Assembly: GCA_945862365.1 (NCBI GenBank)
Contig: CAMAXK010000001.1
Span: 62,001-126,000, forward strand
Reading direction: 5' to 3'
Origin: Chlamydia trachomatis
Lineage (GTDB): Bacteria > Chlamydiota > Chlamydiia > Chlamydiales > 2-12-FULL-49-11
DNA: 64,000 nt
Below, in pieces: positions 45,588-54,016 of the stretch. Below the pieces are notes generated by a model. That model saw only the letters and a program-made list of their open reading frames with translations, ran no database searches and was not told the DNA's origin. Both the position numbers and the translations under genes were made by a program. Position 1 is the stretch's first letter; every line of letters starts with the position of its first letter.

Positions 45588-46111
45588 AAACTTCTCCTTT
45601 TATATAACAGATGTGAAACAGGAATCCCAACAGCAAAAAGGGTTAGCATAAACACAAAACTTGTAATAGATAATTGCGCTCCTCCTGAAATAGCATGACC
45701 TGAGGTGCATCCATTTGCCATTCTTGCTCCAAACAAAAGTAAAAAACCACCTATGAATGCGGTAATTTTGCGAACAATCTTACTGACACCAAAAGCGCTA
45801 ACCAGGGTACCTTCTTTGTAATCAGATTTATTTTGCACAAGCTTTGAAGAGGTCCATGCACCTAAAAAAAGACCCAGAAGAAATAGTATACTCCAATTAA
45901 AAATCAAACCATCTTCAAGAAGCTTTGAAAAATAAGGGGTTTGTTTCACATGAGTGCTACTTACTCCATTTTCTATAAGAGCTGCAACTCTAGCAATGGC
46001 AGTTGATGCCCCTATTGTATGCTTAGATACAACTAATCCAGTTAACAAACACCCAATAAGTGCACCTACAAGATAAGGTGACCATTTATCCCTTTTTAAA
46101 TATTGAATCAT
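45584..46111 (-). CDS. YeeE/YedE-family membrane protein (first half)
   Basis: About 175 residues with four to five membrane segments and the conserved ARMANGCTSGHAISGGAQLS motif containing the relay Cys. The ATG at 46111 is chosen because CGGAGG lies directly before it; the longer frame would translate the ribosome-binding site itself. Only about 14 bases separate this start from the T-run of the HU/IHF terminator, so it has no room for its own promoter. Confidence 0.8.
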   Translation of the reverse strand: MIQYLKRDKWSPYLVGALIGCLLTGLVVSKHTIGASTAIARVAALIENGVSSTHVKQTPYFSKLLEDGLIFNWSILFLLGLFLGAWTSSKLVQNKSDYKEGTLVSAFGVSKIVRKITAFIGGFLLLFGARMANGCTSGHAISGGAQLSITSFVFMLTLFAVGIPVSHLLYKRRSL

Positions 46112-46124
46112 AAAACCTCCGGTC

Positions 46125-46156
46125 AAAAAAAAGAGCCTCTTATAAAAGAGGCTCTT
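46125..46156 (-). terminator. Terminator after the HU/IHF gene
   Basis: AAGAGCCTCTT and AAGAGGCTCTT pair around TAT(A)A and, on the minus strand, are followed by eight T. The T-run ends just before the CGGAGG site of the YeeE/YedE pair. Confidence 0.9.
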
Positions 46157-46178
46157 GTCATTTTATATAACAACAAGA

Positions 46179-46478
46179 TTAAACCATAGAAGGTTCTTCA
46201 ACTATTTGTCTCATTTTTTTACCTGCTGTAAATTTAACAGCCTGTCTTTCTGGGATAACAATCGCAATAGAAGCATTTTTTGGATTTCTACCAATTTTTT
46301 TCTTTCTTGTTACAACTTCAAACACACCAAAATCTCTAAACTCCAAACGATTCCCTGTTGATAGAGAATCAGTAATTGAATCTAAAAATGCCTGCACTAT
46401 AACTCTTACTTCATTTGGGTGATGGTTTGTCTGTGTTGCAATTTTTGTTATCAATTGTTTTTTTGTTTTAGTTGCCAT
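46179..46478 (-). CDS. HU/IHF-family DNA-binding protein
   Basis: A 99-residue basic histone-like protein: KKQLITKIATQTNHHPNEVRVIVQAF helices, then the RLEFRDFGVFEVVTRKKKIGRNPKN saddle and DNA-binding arm (RNPKN replaces the usual RNPQTG), and the C-terminal VKFTAGKKMRQ. The AAGGAGAAATAAAGT leader is strong. Chlamydiae have this gene after accA. It bends DNA and helps pack the nucleoid and assist promoters. Confidence 0.93.
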   Translation of the reverse strand: MATKTKKQLITKIATQTNHHPNEVRVIVQAFLDSITDSLSTGNRLEFRDFGVFEVVTRKKKIGRNPKNASIAIVIPERQAVKFTAGKKMRQIVEEPSMV

Positions 46479-46712
46479 ACTTTATTTCTCCTTTTTTACT
46501 CGTTACTAACTTTTGTTAGATTAGATTTGTTACTTTCCAAAACTACTTTTAAACTTGAAACCTTCCCAACTACACAATATGTGAAATTAGCAAACTCTCT
46601 AACAGTAGATCTTTTATCTCATTAGAAAGGTATAGAACTTTTTTTACAAGAAAAGAGTTAAAAAAATAATTAAAAATTGAAAAAAACAGGTTTTTTGGTC
46701 AAAAAATCGCAA

Positions 46713-47981
46713 TTATTTAATGCGAACAACCAAAGTTTTCTTTTTTCCACTACTTAGAAGTAAAAGTTTTCCATCTAATAAATCATTTTCAGAAATAGCC
46801 TGTGCCACATCTTCAACACGAATTTTATTTAAATAGGCGCCATTATTTTGTATCAGCTTTCTTGCCTCTGCCTTTGAAGTGCTCATTCCAGCTTTGCACA
46901 TAAGCTCTACATAGCTAGAACCGATCACCTCTTCTCTTTTCAAAGATAAAGAAGGAAGGTTTGGTAAAGCTTGCATTAAAGCCTCTAAATTTACCTCTGC
47001 CGAGCCTATTGCCATTGCAGCTGTAGCAGCTTTTGCCTCAGCAAGCCCCTCTTTTCCATGAATGAATTCGGTTATAATATCTGCAAGAATCTTTTGTAGA
47101 TCATTAGGCTTCATCTCAGATGCTCTATGCCTTCTTTCAATTTCAGCAATCTCTTCAAGTGGTAAAAAAGTCAATTTCTTTAGAATCGGCACTACATCTG
47201 GATCAGGGAATTTTAATAGAAGTTGATAGAATTGAAAAGGTGATAATTTTTCCTTAGAAAGCCATATAGCCCCCTCTTCACTCTTACCAAATTTTTTACC
47301 ATCACTTCTTGTTAACAGGGGAAAGGAAAGACCAAAAACACTCTTACCAGACATTTTTCGAGTACACTCAATACCTGCGGTAATATTTCCATATTGATCG
47401 CTTCCACCAATTTGCAATTCAACATTATATTTATTGAATAGATAATTAAAATCATACCCCTGAAGAATTTGGTAGGTAAATTCAGTAAAACTCATCCCCT
47501 CTTCAGAGTTAAGTCTTGTTCTCACACTATCTTTTCCAAGCATAGGACCGATTCTAAATTGCTTACCAATGTCTCGTAGAAAAGTGACCACATTCATACC
47601 TGAATACCAATCAGAATTATTTACTATGATCGGGGTTGTTTTGGCATTTGAGTAATCCAAGCAATGTTGAATGGTTTGTTTAAGATGAATAATATTTTCA
47701 TTAATTTCATCTTGAGATAGTAAGGGGCGCTCAGCGCTTTTGCCAGATGGATCACCAATTGCTGCAGTTGTTCCGCCCATCACAATTACAGGTCTATGAC
47801 CAAATTTTTGAAACATGCGTAACACAACTAAACCTACTAAATTTCCAAGATGAAGGCTACTTGCGGTTGGATCAATACCTAAATAAAGCACTCGAGGTAC
47901 ACTAAATATTTGAGCTAACTCTTTTGAACTAACTTCTTCAATTAGCCCCCTTTCCTCTAAATAGGAAATTACATTTTCCAC
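46713..47981 (-). CDS. tyrS: Tyrosyl-tRNA synthetase
   Basis: Class I synthetase of 422 residues. The HIGH-type motif is PTASSLHLGNLVGL, the KMSKS-type motif is KFGKS in LLTRSDGKKFGKSEEG, and an S4-like tRNA-binding domain forms the C-terminus (SKAEARKLIQNNGAYLN). Tyrosine-binding residues TEFTYQILQGYDFNYL and QIGGSDQYGNI are intact. Start ATG 27 bases after the upstream small gene. Confidence 0.96.
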   Translation of the reverse strand: MENVISYLEERGLIEEVSSKELAQIFSVPRVLYLGIDPTASSLHLGNLVGLVVLRMFQKFGHRPVIVMGGTTAAIGDPSGKSAERPLLSQDEINENIIHLKQTIQHCLDYSNAKTTPIIVNNSDWYSGMNVVTFLRDIGKQFRIGPMLGKDSVRTRLNSEEGMSFTEFTYQILQGYDFNYLFNKYNVELQIGGSDQYGNITAGIECTRKMSGKSVFGLSFPLLTRSDGKKFGKSEEGAIWLSKEKLSPFQFYQLLLKFPDPDVVPILKKLTFLPLEEIAEIERRHRASEMKPNDLQKILADIITEFIHGKEGLAEAKAATAAMAIGSAEVNLEALMQALPNLPSLSLKREEVIGSSYVELMCKAGMSTSKAEARKLIQNNGAYLNKIRVEDVAQAISENDLLDGKLLLLSSGKKKTLVVRIK

Positions 47982-48008
47982 TCACACCTTCTTTATCTTA
48001 CGTAAAAT

Positions 48009-48272
48009 CTACTCTTTTGTAATAGATTCAGCCATTTTTTGTAACGCTGGACTCATTTTAGCAGCATTTTTATTAGAATCAAAGAGAGAAAATGATTTAT
48101 TCTTTAAAACAACCCTATTTGTTGCATGTTTTGAAATCCAGCTATGAATTTCATCACTCTTTTTCTCAAGTGCCTGCTCTGTGATTTTTTGCTCCATCAA
48201 TCCTAAACGCTTTTGCAGCTTAGTGCGAGCTCTTTTAGTCTTATCAGTCTCTTCAGCTATTTTTTTCTTCAT
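48009..48272 (-). CDS. Small basic hypothetical protein
   Basis: Not recognised. The 87-residue protein is highly charged and helical, with a basic N-terminus (KRARTKLQKRLG) and an HSWISKH segment. GGAAGGTGTAAC precedes its ATG. It lies just upstream of tyrS in the same direction and could share its transcript. Confidence 0.6.
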   Translation of the reverse strand: MKKKIAEETDKTKRARTKLQKRLGLMEQKITEQALEKKSDEIHSWISKHATNRVVLKNKSFSLFDSNKNAAKMSPALQKMAESITKE

Positions 48273-48353
48273 GTTACACCTTCCATATCGGCTTCTAAAA
48301 TACCATCTATAATAGATTAGGTTAAAAAAAAATGCAAGTAATTTCTATACAAC

Positions 48354-48373
48354 CTCACCTTGTCTAAGATGAG
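48354..48373. repeat. Dispersed palindromic repeat (CTCACCTT-GTCT-AAGATGAG)
   Basis: The best-matched member of the CACCTT-N4-AAGATG palindrome family, between the small basic gene and the metalloprotease gene; perfect arms except one position. Confidence 0.6.
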
Positions 48374-48413
48374 CAAGTTAACTTTGTTTAAAAAATAGTT
48401 TTATATATAAGAT

Positions 48414-50156
48414 CTATACGTTAAAAAGAATTCGAATTTCGGGATTCATACTTTCGTCTCTTTGAAATTGTACCAAATCCTCATCTGTAATGCCAAAATC
48501 ACCTTTACATCTAAGAATTGCATCTATTTTACGACGCCCCTCAGCGGTAAGTGGGTTTTCTCTAACAATTGATGATAGATCTTTTAAAACCTCAAGCTTC
48601 ACACCTTCATCTAATATTTCAATATCCTTGAATGCTGTGATGATATTTAGGTTAACCCTTAAAGTATCTATAATAAGCCTATATTTTTCCCCTGCATCAA
48701 CCAGAGCTATTTCATCTGAAAAAAGCTGAATCATTTTTTCTAAAATTCCTGCATGTTCCATTTTTATAGCAAGATCGGAAATCCCATAAAGCAATAATTC
48801 CTCCCCTTCTTTGAGAAAATCGACTATTTTCGGTAAATTTAATAAATTATTAATATGATCAATGGAGTTAGTTTCTATGAAGTAAGTAAGAGCGCGACAT
48901 ATATCCTCTCCCAATAAATATTCTTCATTTTCTTTGATATAAGTAACCAAACCTTCTTTATAACCTATCATTTCAGTCCTTTTCATCACTGAATCGAAGG
49001 TGCCTTTGTCAGGATAATCTGAAAAAGGGGATAAATGATAAATTCTTGGTAAATGCTCTGTATTTTCTATTAGACTATTTTCCGTTATATAGTGCTTGTT
49101 AGTTGATGGATCTATTTTTCTATTTCTTGGATCCCCAATTGTTCTTAATTCAGCCCCATTAGTCCATGGATTAGATCTGTCCATCTCTTCTGGATAGGTA
49201 ATCCCCTTTACATCATCTGTTCGATGAATTAGCTCATGAAAAATAGCTGTCATTGTAGGCAATTTTATATTTACTACCTCTTGCTCAGTATATCCCAAGA
49301 AATTACTAACTTGATTATTTAATGTAATATCTAAATATCTTGGGGCTCCATCTCCAGAGTTTGGGTAATATGAATTAGACTGACCTTGATTAACCCGAAC
49401 ATTTTGACCATAATCTATAATTTCCTTAGCTAACTCTCTACCCACTGGAAATGTTAATACTTTTTCCATATCAAACTTAACTTTTTCATTAAAATCTGAT
49501 GAATTATTGGTTAGATCCAAATAGCCGTCATTGGCATCCAAAAGACCATCCCTCAATTCATTCATCCGTTTAAGGAGATCTTCGCTAACGACATTGACAC
49601 CCAGACCTTCTGGTAAAGCATCACCCCTCAAACAAACAACCCCGTGTCTTTTAAACACAGAATCTTCCACTATATTTTCCCTGCCGATGATCTCCTCTAC
49701 CCCTTTTCTAATAGTTTCTAATCCTAGGTTATTGGTTACATTGTAAATCCCTCTTCTTCCAGCCTCTGTCATCAAATTGAAAACTCTTTCAATACGTGGA
49801 TCTGCCCCTTTTAATCGCTCCACTCTACCTTTCAATGAATTAAAAGTGTTTTGCATTTTTGAAAACTTTAATTCTTTTTCAAATGAGTTTTGTACAAATC
49901 CTTTAATTAGATATTCATTTTTATATTGAAATTGATTAGTCTCTGCGTTACCATAAATCTCAGAAAATCCATTTAATTCATGAGCAACCCTTAAAATTTC
50001 GCAAGCAATAGAGGTAACTTTATGTCTTAGGGTTTCATCTGTTGCATCAGCTCCCCCACCTAATTGAGTAGAGGGTCTTAAATTTAATAACTCACATGTT
50101 GGTGATTCAGCTGCTGCAACTGAACTCATAGTTGAATGCTGATAAGCTATAGTCAT
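48414..50156 (-). CDS. Candidate effector: NleD-like (M91) zinc metalloprotease
   Basis: The 580-residue protein has no signal peptide. The catalytic zinc motif is FHELIH with His307, Glu308 and His311, and the downstream pattern NGAELRTIGD (Glu336), then ITENSLIENTEHLPRIYHL, matches the M91 family (enteropathogenic E. coli NleD, Pseudomonas HopH1), in which EELRTIG and TEN..R.. follow HExxH. NleD cleaves JNK and p38 kinases in host cells; that substrate cannot be assumed here. A long N-terminal helical half (about 1-230) and a 190-residue helical tail are larger than NleD and unassigned. Strong candidate for secretion by the type III system. Confidence 0.75.
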   Translation of the reverse strand: MTIAYQHSTMSSVAAAESPTCELLNLRPSTQLGGGADATDETLRHKVTSIACEILRVAHELNGFSEIYGNAETNQFQYKNEYLIKGFVQNSFEKELKFSKMQNTFNSLKGRVERLKGADPRIERVFNLMTEAGRRGIYNVTNNLGLETIRKGVEEIIGRENIVEDSVFKRHGVVCLRGDALPEGLGVNVVSEDLLKRMNELRDGLLDANDGYLDLTNNSSDFNEKVKFDMEKVLTFPVGRELAKEIIDYGQNVRVNQGQSNSYYPNSGDGAPRYLDITLNNQVSNFLGYTEQEVVNIKLPTMTAIFHELIHRTDDVKGITYPEEMDRSNPWTNGAELRTIGDPRNRKIDPSTNKHYITENSLIENTEHLPRIYHLSPFSDYPDKGTFDSVMKRTEMIGYKEGLVTYIKENEEYLLGEDICRALTYFIETNSIDHINNLLNLPKIVDFLKEGEELLLYGISDLAIKMEHAGILEKMIQLFSDEIALVDAGEKYRLIIDTLRVNLNIITAFKDIEILDEGVKLEVLKDLSSIVRENPLTAEGRRKIDAILRCKGDFGITDEDLVQFQRDESMNPEIRILFNV

Positions 50157-50361
50157 AAAAGACCTTGGTAATTTAATTACCTTATATATTTATAACATAA
50201 TTATACCATAAATAGGGATAGATTTCAAATATTAATATAATAATAGTTTGTAACCGACAAATTATGAGTGAGTTATGTTTTTGTGTATGGAAAAGCCATT
50301 GCCCTCTTGATTTGAATCATTCGATCCTTCATCTTATAATTATAAGTTTGGTTAGGGTGAA

Positions 50362-51042
50362 ATGAACGAACAGGTAAAGATAGCTGCTGCAAAAGAGGCT
50401 GTTAAATACGTTAAAGATCGAAGTGTTATTGGGATAGGTACAGGGTCCACGGTAAAGCCCTTTATTGAACTTTTGAACCAACGCGTAGAAAGTGAGGGAT
50501 TAACCCTTTCTGCCGCCCCAACCTCGAATAAATCAAGGGATGCGCTCCATAAGAGTATAATTATTATAGGGTTAGATCTTTCAACAACTATAGATTTAAC
50601 AGTGGATGGGGCAGATAGGGTAAACAGAGGCTTTGATATGATCAAAGGTGGTGGAGGCGCCCTTTTAAGAGAAAAGTATGTGGCTCTAAACTCTAAGAAG
50701 AACATCACGATTATTGATGAGACAAAAATTTCCTCCCCATTAGGGGGTTATCCTTTACCTGTTGAAATTGTTCCCTTTGGGGTGAGTGCTACCCTTAAAA
50801 GGTTAAAGGCTACAGGCTTTGATGGATCCCTTCGCATGCGGGGGGATAAACCCTTTATCACCGATGGAGGTAACTACATCTATGATATTGATCTTAAAGG
50901 ACCCATAATTGACCCAGAGGGTATGCATTTAGTATTAAAGACAATTTCTGGAGTGATTGAAACAGGACTCTTTCTTAAAACATCGGATATAATAATCATT
51001 GGCAAAAATGATCTATCTGTAGATGTTTGGGTTAAACCCTGA
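50362..51042 (+). CDS. rpiA: Ribose-5-phosphate isomerase A
   Basis: Interconverts ribose 5-phosphate and ribulose 5-phosphate in the pentose phosphate pathway. The 226-residue protein contains VIGIGTGSTVKPFIELL (phosphate loop), the DGADRVNRGFDMIKGGGGALLREK catalytic block with Asp and Lys, and GNYIYDIDL. The ATG is preceded by AGGGTGAA. First of a two-gene unit. Confidence 0.96.
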   Translation: MNEQVKIAAAKEAVKYVKDRSVIGIGTGSTVKPFIELLNQRVESEGLTLSAAPTSNKSRDALHKSIIIIGLDLSTTIDLTVDGADRVNRGFDMIKGGGGALLREKYVALNSKKNITIIDETKISSPLGGYPLPVEIVPFGVSATLKRLKATGFDGSLRMRGDKPFITDGGNYIYDIDLKGPIIDPEGMHLVLKTISGVIETGLFLKTSDIIIIGKNDLSVDVWVKP

Positions 51043-51066
51043 ATTTCTGGTTAAAAGGAAAACATC

Positions 51067-51477
51067 ATGTCAGATAAAATGCAAAAAGTCTCATTTTCTA
51101 AGATATTACAAAGCAAGAACTACAGTGCTTTTATCCTGCGCTCTGGTCAAAAGGAATTTGCTATTTATACGGTCCCATCAACAGGGCTTCATATAGAAAA
51201 CATCTTAGAAAATTCCCCAAGACGTCCCCAAACTCATACATTTATAGACACAGTATTCTCAGGATTTGACATTTCCATCAAAAAAGTCCTTTTAACAGAT
51301 ATAAAAGATAACATTTACTATGCAACCATTCTACTTTCAAAAAAATCTGGGGAAATAGAGGATATCCTTGAAATTGACGCACGCCCTTCAGATGCCTTAC
51401 TCCTTGCCCTTAAGCACGACACAGAAGTGCTTTGCTCTCAAAAAGTTTTGGATGAATCCCCTTCGTATATCGATTAG
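51067..51477 (+). CDS. Bifunctional nuclease family protein (DUF151)
   Basis: The 136-residue protein matches the BFN/DUF151 family: LRSGQKEFAIYTVP, RPQTHTFIDTVFSGFDISIKKVLLTDIKDNIYYATILL and the hallmark EIDARPSDALLLALKH. Plant homologues were described as nucleases; the bacterial role is unclear. 24 bases after rpiA, so co-transcribed. Confidence 0.88.
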   Translation: MSDKMQKVSFSKILQSKNYSAFILRSGQKEFAIYTVPSTGLHIENILENSPRRPQTHTFIDTVFSGFDISIKKVLLTDIKDNIYYATILLSKKSGEIEDILEIDARPSDALLLALKHDTEVLCSQKVLDESPSYID

Positions 51478-52175
51478 ACATCTTGCATCGCTATTGCTTT
51501 TTTACGATCTAATCCAGATTTGATTTCCTTCAATGAAATGACTTTGATGACATTTAATCTCCATCCAATAACATAAGTCCTGTAAATGCTGTGGCAGCTT
51601 CCCCTGTGATCATCAACAGCAAATATCATATACTTGCTCACAGCGGTAAAGAGCCACACTCTTTGTGTGATTGCAAGCGGCCGCTTTACTAGCAGCGTAG
51701 ACAGCTACTACAGGAATCCAAATAATACCAGATCTAGAAGAGATATTGACTATTGAGCCTTTAGCATGTTTCATTTTTTGAATAGCTTTCTGACAACCAA
51801 GAAAGACACCATCAGAATTGACTGCCCCGATTTTTCTTTAGCTATCCAAAGAGGCGTTCTCTGGGTCTTGAAACCCAAATCCTTCTTGAAACCCCGTAAT
51901 ACCGGCATTATTGACTAGAATGTCTAAATGTTTCTTTTCTTTAATAATCTCTTGTATTGCTGTATCCTAATCATTTTCATTTTGAACATCCAAATGTAGA
52001 TACTGAGCCTGAAAGCCAATTCCATGCGCTGTTTTTGTCCCTAAATCATCGTTAATATCTGAGACGAAACAAAAGCACCTTTTTTAGCAAATAGTTCGAC
52101 ACACACCTTTCTTATTCCTTGAGCAGCTTCAGTGATGAGAGCTGTTTTTCCGGCTAATCTATGTGCTATACTTAA
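51478..52175 (-). pseudogene. Decayed short-chain dehydrogenase gene
   Basis: Reading the minus strand from about 52175, fragments of an SDR appear in shifting frames: RLAGKTALITEAAQGIRK (the cofactor motif TGxxxGIG now TEAAQGIR), then DILVNNAGI, GSIVNISSRSGI and VYAASKAA (catalytic YxxxK), with in-frame stops (after NEND and LDS) and at least two frameshifts. The last part after SVALYR is unreadable. Lies next to the DUF1016 nuclease gene, in a block without core genes. Confidence 0.8.
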
Positions 52176-53281
52176 ATTTCCTTCTTCTTTTTGACTTTTT
52201 TTGCCCTCGAGCTTGGGATGGCACTTAGCTCAGCTTCAATCTCATCAAGTGTTGGAAGTTGCCCTTCTAGTTTTTTAGGTAGGGTTGAAACGATTTTTGT
52301 CTCATATTCAGCTACTCCCATAGGCTTGTGAATATCTCGAAGCGCATATTCTGCGATGAAATTGTCTTTGCTTTTGCAAATCAAAATGCCAATGGTTGGG
52401 TTATCCGTAGGATGTTTCATGAGATCGTCAACAGCGGATAAATAAAAGTTCATCTTACCCGCAAACTCAGGCTTAAAATCAACCGCCTTGAGCTCAATTA
52501 CAACAAAACATCTGAGCTTCAAATGATAAAATAGTAGGTCGATATAGAAGTCTTTGTTACCTACTACCAAATTAACTTGTCTGCCAACAAATGAAAATCC
52601 CTGACCTAATTCAGAAAGAAATTTTTCAACGTGCCCGAGCAATCCTTCTTCTAGATCTTTTTCAATGTGCTCTCTAGCCAGCTCAAGAAAATCAAAGTTA
52701 TAAGGATCTTTTAGGGTATCATGAGCTAACCGTGAATGTGGATCGGGCAGCCTATCCTGAAAATTGGTAATGGCTTTGCCATGTCTCTTATAGGTTTTTA
52801 TTTTAATAGAGTCTACTAGAGCATTGCGAGACCATCCTTCCTGAATAACCATATTGACATACCAAAGGCGTTCATCCAAAGACTTAACTCCCTCGAAAAT
52901 AGCTATGTTATGACCCCATGGGATGTTGAAAATGGGTAGATCTTCTAATTTACCCACAGCTTGTGGGGAAATTGAATATGCCCGGTAAAATGCCCTCATT
53001 CTACCCATGTTTGTCTTGGAAAACCCTTCGATCCCTGGAAATTCATTCTGGATATCCCTTGCAACTCTATCTATGACGCCAGAACCCCAACCATCCTTCT
53101 CCTGCCTTTCAACGATTTCTCGTCCTATATCCCAGTATAGTCGAATCAGTTCTCGATTCACTGCTAACGCAGCTTTGAATTGAGCGGATCGTATTTTTTT
53201 CTTAAGTTGTGTCACGAACTTGGCATAATCAGTGGGAATAATGCTTTGCCGTTTGGAAACAGTCTTCTTATTTTTCGTCAT
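52172..53281 (-). CDS. DUF1016/YhcG-type PD-(D/E)XK nuclease
   Basis: A 369-residue member of the DUF1016 family: N-terminal YWDIGREIVERQEKDGWGSGVIDRVARDIQNEFPG and WGHNIAIFEGVKSLDERLWYV, C-terminal nuclease core with DFYIDLLFYHLKLRCFVVIELKA (Asp then Glu-x-Lys) and VGIL-type end strands. Such genes are spread by horizontal transfer and often lie next to restriction or defence genes. Codon use looks richer in G and C than neighbours, by eye, supporting transfer. The upstream short frame stops one base before its ATG. Confidence 0.85.
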   Translation of the reverse strand: MTKNKKTVSKRQSIIPTDYAKFVTQLKKKIRSAQFKAALAVNRELIRLYWDIGREIVERQEKDGWGSGVIDRVARDIQNEFPGIEGFSKTNMGRMRAFYRAYSISPQAVGKLEDLPIFNIPWGHNIAIFEGVKSLDERLWYVNMVIQEGWSRNALVDSIKIKTYKRHGKAITNFQDRLPDPHSRLAHDTLKDPYNFDFLELAREHIEKDLEEGLLGHVEKFLSELGQGFSFVGRQVNLVVGNKDFYIDLLFYHLKLRCFVVIELKAVDFKPEFAGKMNFYLSAVDDLMKHPTDNPTIGILICKSKDNFIAEYALRDIHKPMGVAEYETKIVSTLPKKLEGQLPTLDEIEAELSAIPSSRAKKVKKKKEI

Positions 53282-53701
53282 TTTAGGTTCTCTTACTTAG
53301 TCTTTTTATTTGCCAAGACACAAGGCTCTGATTGAGACACAAACTCTCTATAGACCTCAGCTCACAAGCATTACAAATTATACTTGAAGAGAGGTAAAAA
53401 CTAAATAGTTTTATGGCAGTTTCACCCAGTCGATTGCGTAGTGTATCTTTGGTAAAGCATTTTTGGCAGAGCCTTATTGATATCTGCAAAGGTTGAAGAG
53501 AAACAAGCTCCCTAAAAATTAAACAACAAACTCCCCCTTATACTGAAAAATTAAATAGGAATTAAAAGGGCATGTAAATTTTTTGGCAATTTTTTTAAAA
53601 ATCTTTCTTTAGGGCGATTTCAATAGACGTAAATAGTTACGGCATAGGCAATCTTTAACTTTGTAAGCATCTGCCCCCCACTACTTCCCTTCTTGCATTG
53701 A
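53282..53701. other. Unassigned stretch
   Basis: No convincing gene is visible in these 420 bases. A 68-codon minus-strand frame (53283-53489) adjoins the DUF1016 start as TAA-A-ATG but has no recognisable domain and poor codon use. The rest is low-complexity. Probably decayed sequence at the edge of the acquired block. Confidence 0.5.
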
Positions 53702-53986
53702 TTAATATTTCATGTGGAATTTTTTTTCAGCAAGGTCAAGAAGGGTTTTGATGCACTCTTTTGCATCCTCCCCTGTTACTTCCACATTAACAGTGGCGCC
53801 ACACTCTGCAGCAAGCATCATAATACCTAGCAATGATTTACCATTAACGGTTAACTCACCATATTGAAGGGTGATGTTTGACTTAAATTTTGCCAAACAT
53901 TTTACAATTTCAGTTGCAGGTCTTGTGTGTAGTCCTTTGTCATTTTTGACTACGAAGGATTTTTTGATCGTTTTTTTTACTGTCAT
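53702..53986 (-). CDS. ptsH: Phosphocarrier protein HPr
   Basis: The 94-residue protein has the active-site His20 in KGLHTRPATEI and the regulatory Ser51 in NGKSLLGIMMLAA, 31 residues apart as in HPr (His15/Ser46). In Chlamydiae the phosphotransferase system is reduced, so it may mainly serve regulation via an HPr kinase. AAAGGGGAATATA precedes the ATG. It follows pepF by 30 bases. Confidence 0.92.
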   Translation of the reverse strand: MTVKKTIKKSFVVKNDKGLHTRPATEIVKCLAKFKSNITLQYGELTVNGKSLLGIMMLAAECGATVNVEVTGEDAKECIKTLLDLAEKKFHMKY

Positions 53987-54016
53987 TATATTCCCCTTTA
54001 CAAAGGCTTATCATTT

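Noticed and set aside
50352-50708. 118-codon minus-strand frame
   Set aside because: Antisense to conserved rpiA motifs.
53283-53489. 68-codon frame touching the DUF1016 start
   Set aside because: The TAA-A-ATG junction is suggestive, but composition is not gene-like and no domain is seen; left as unassigned region.
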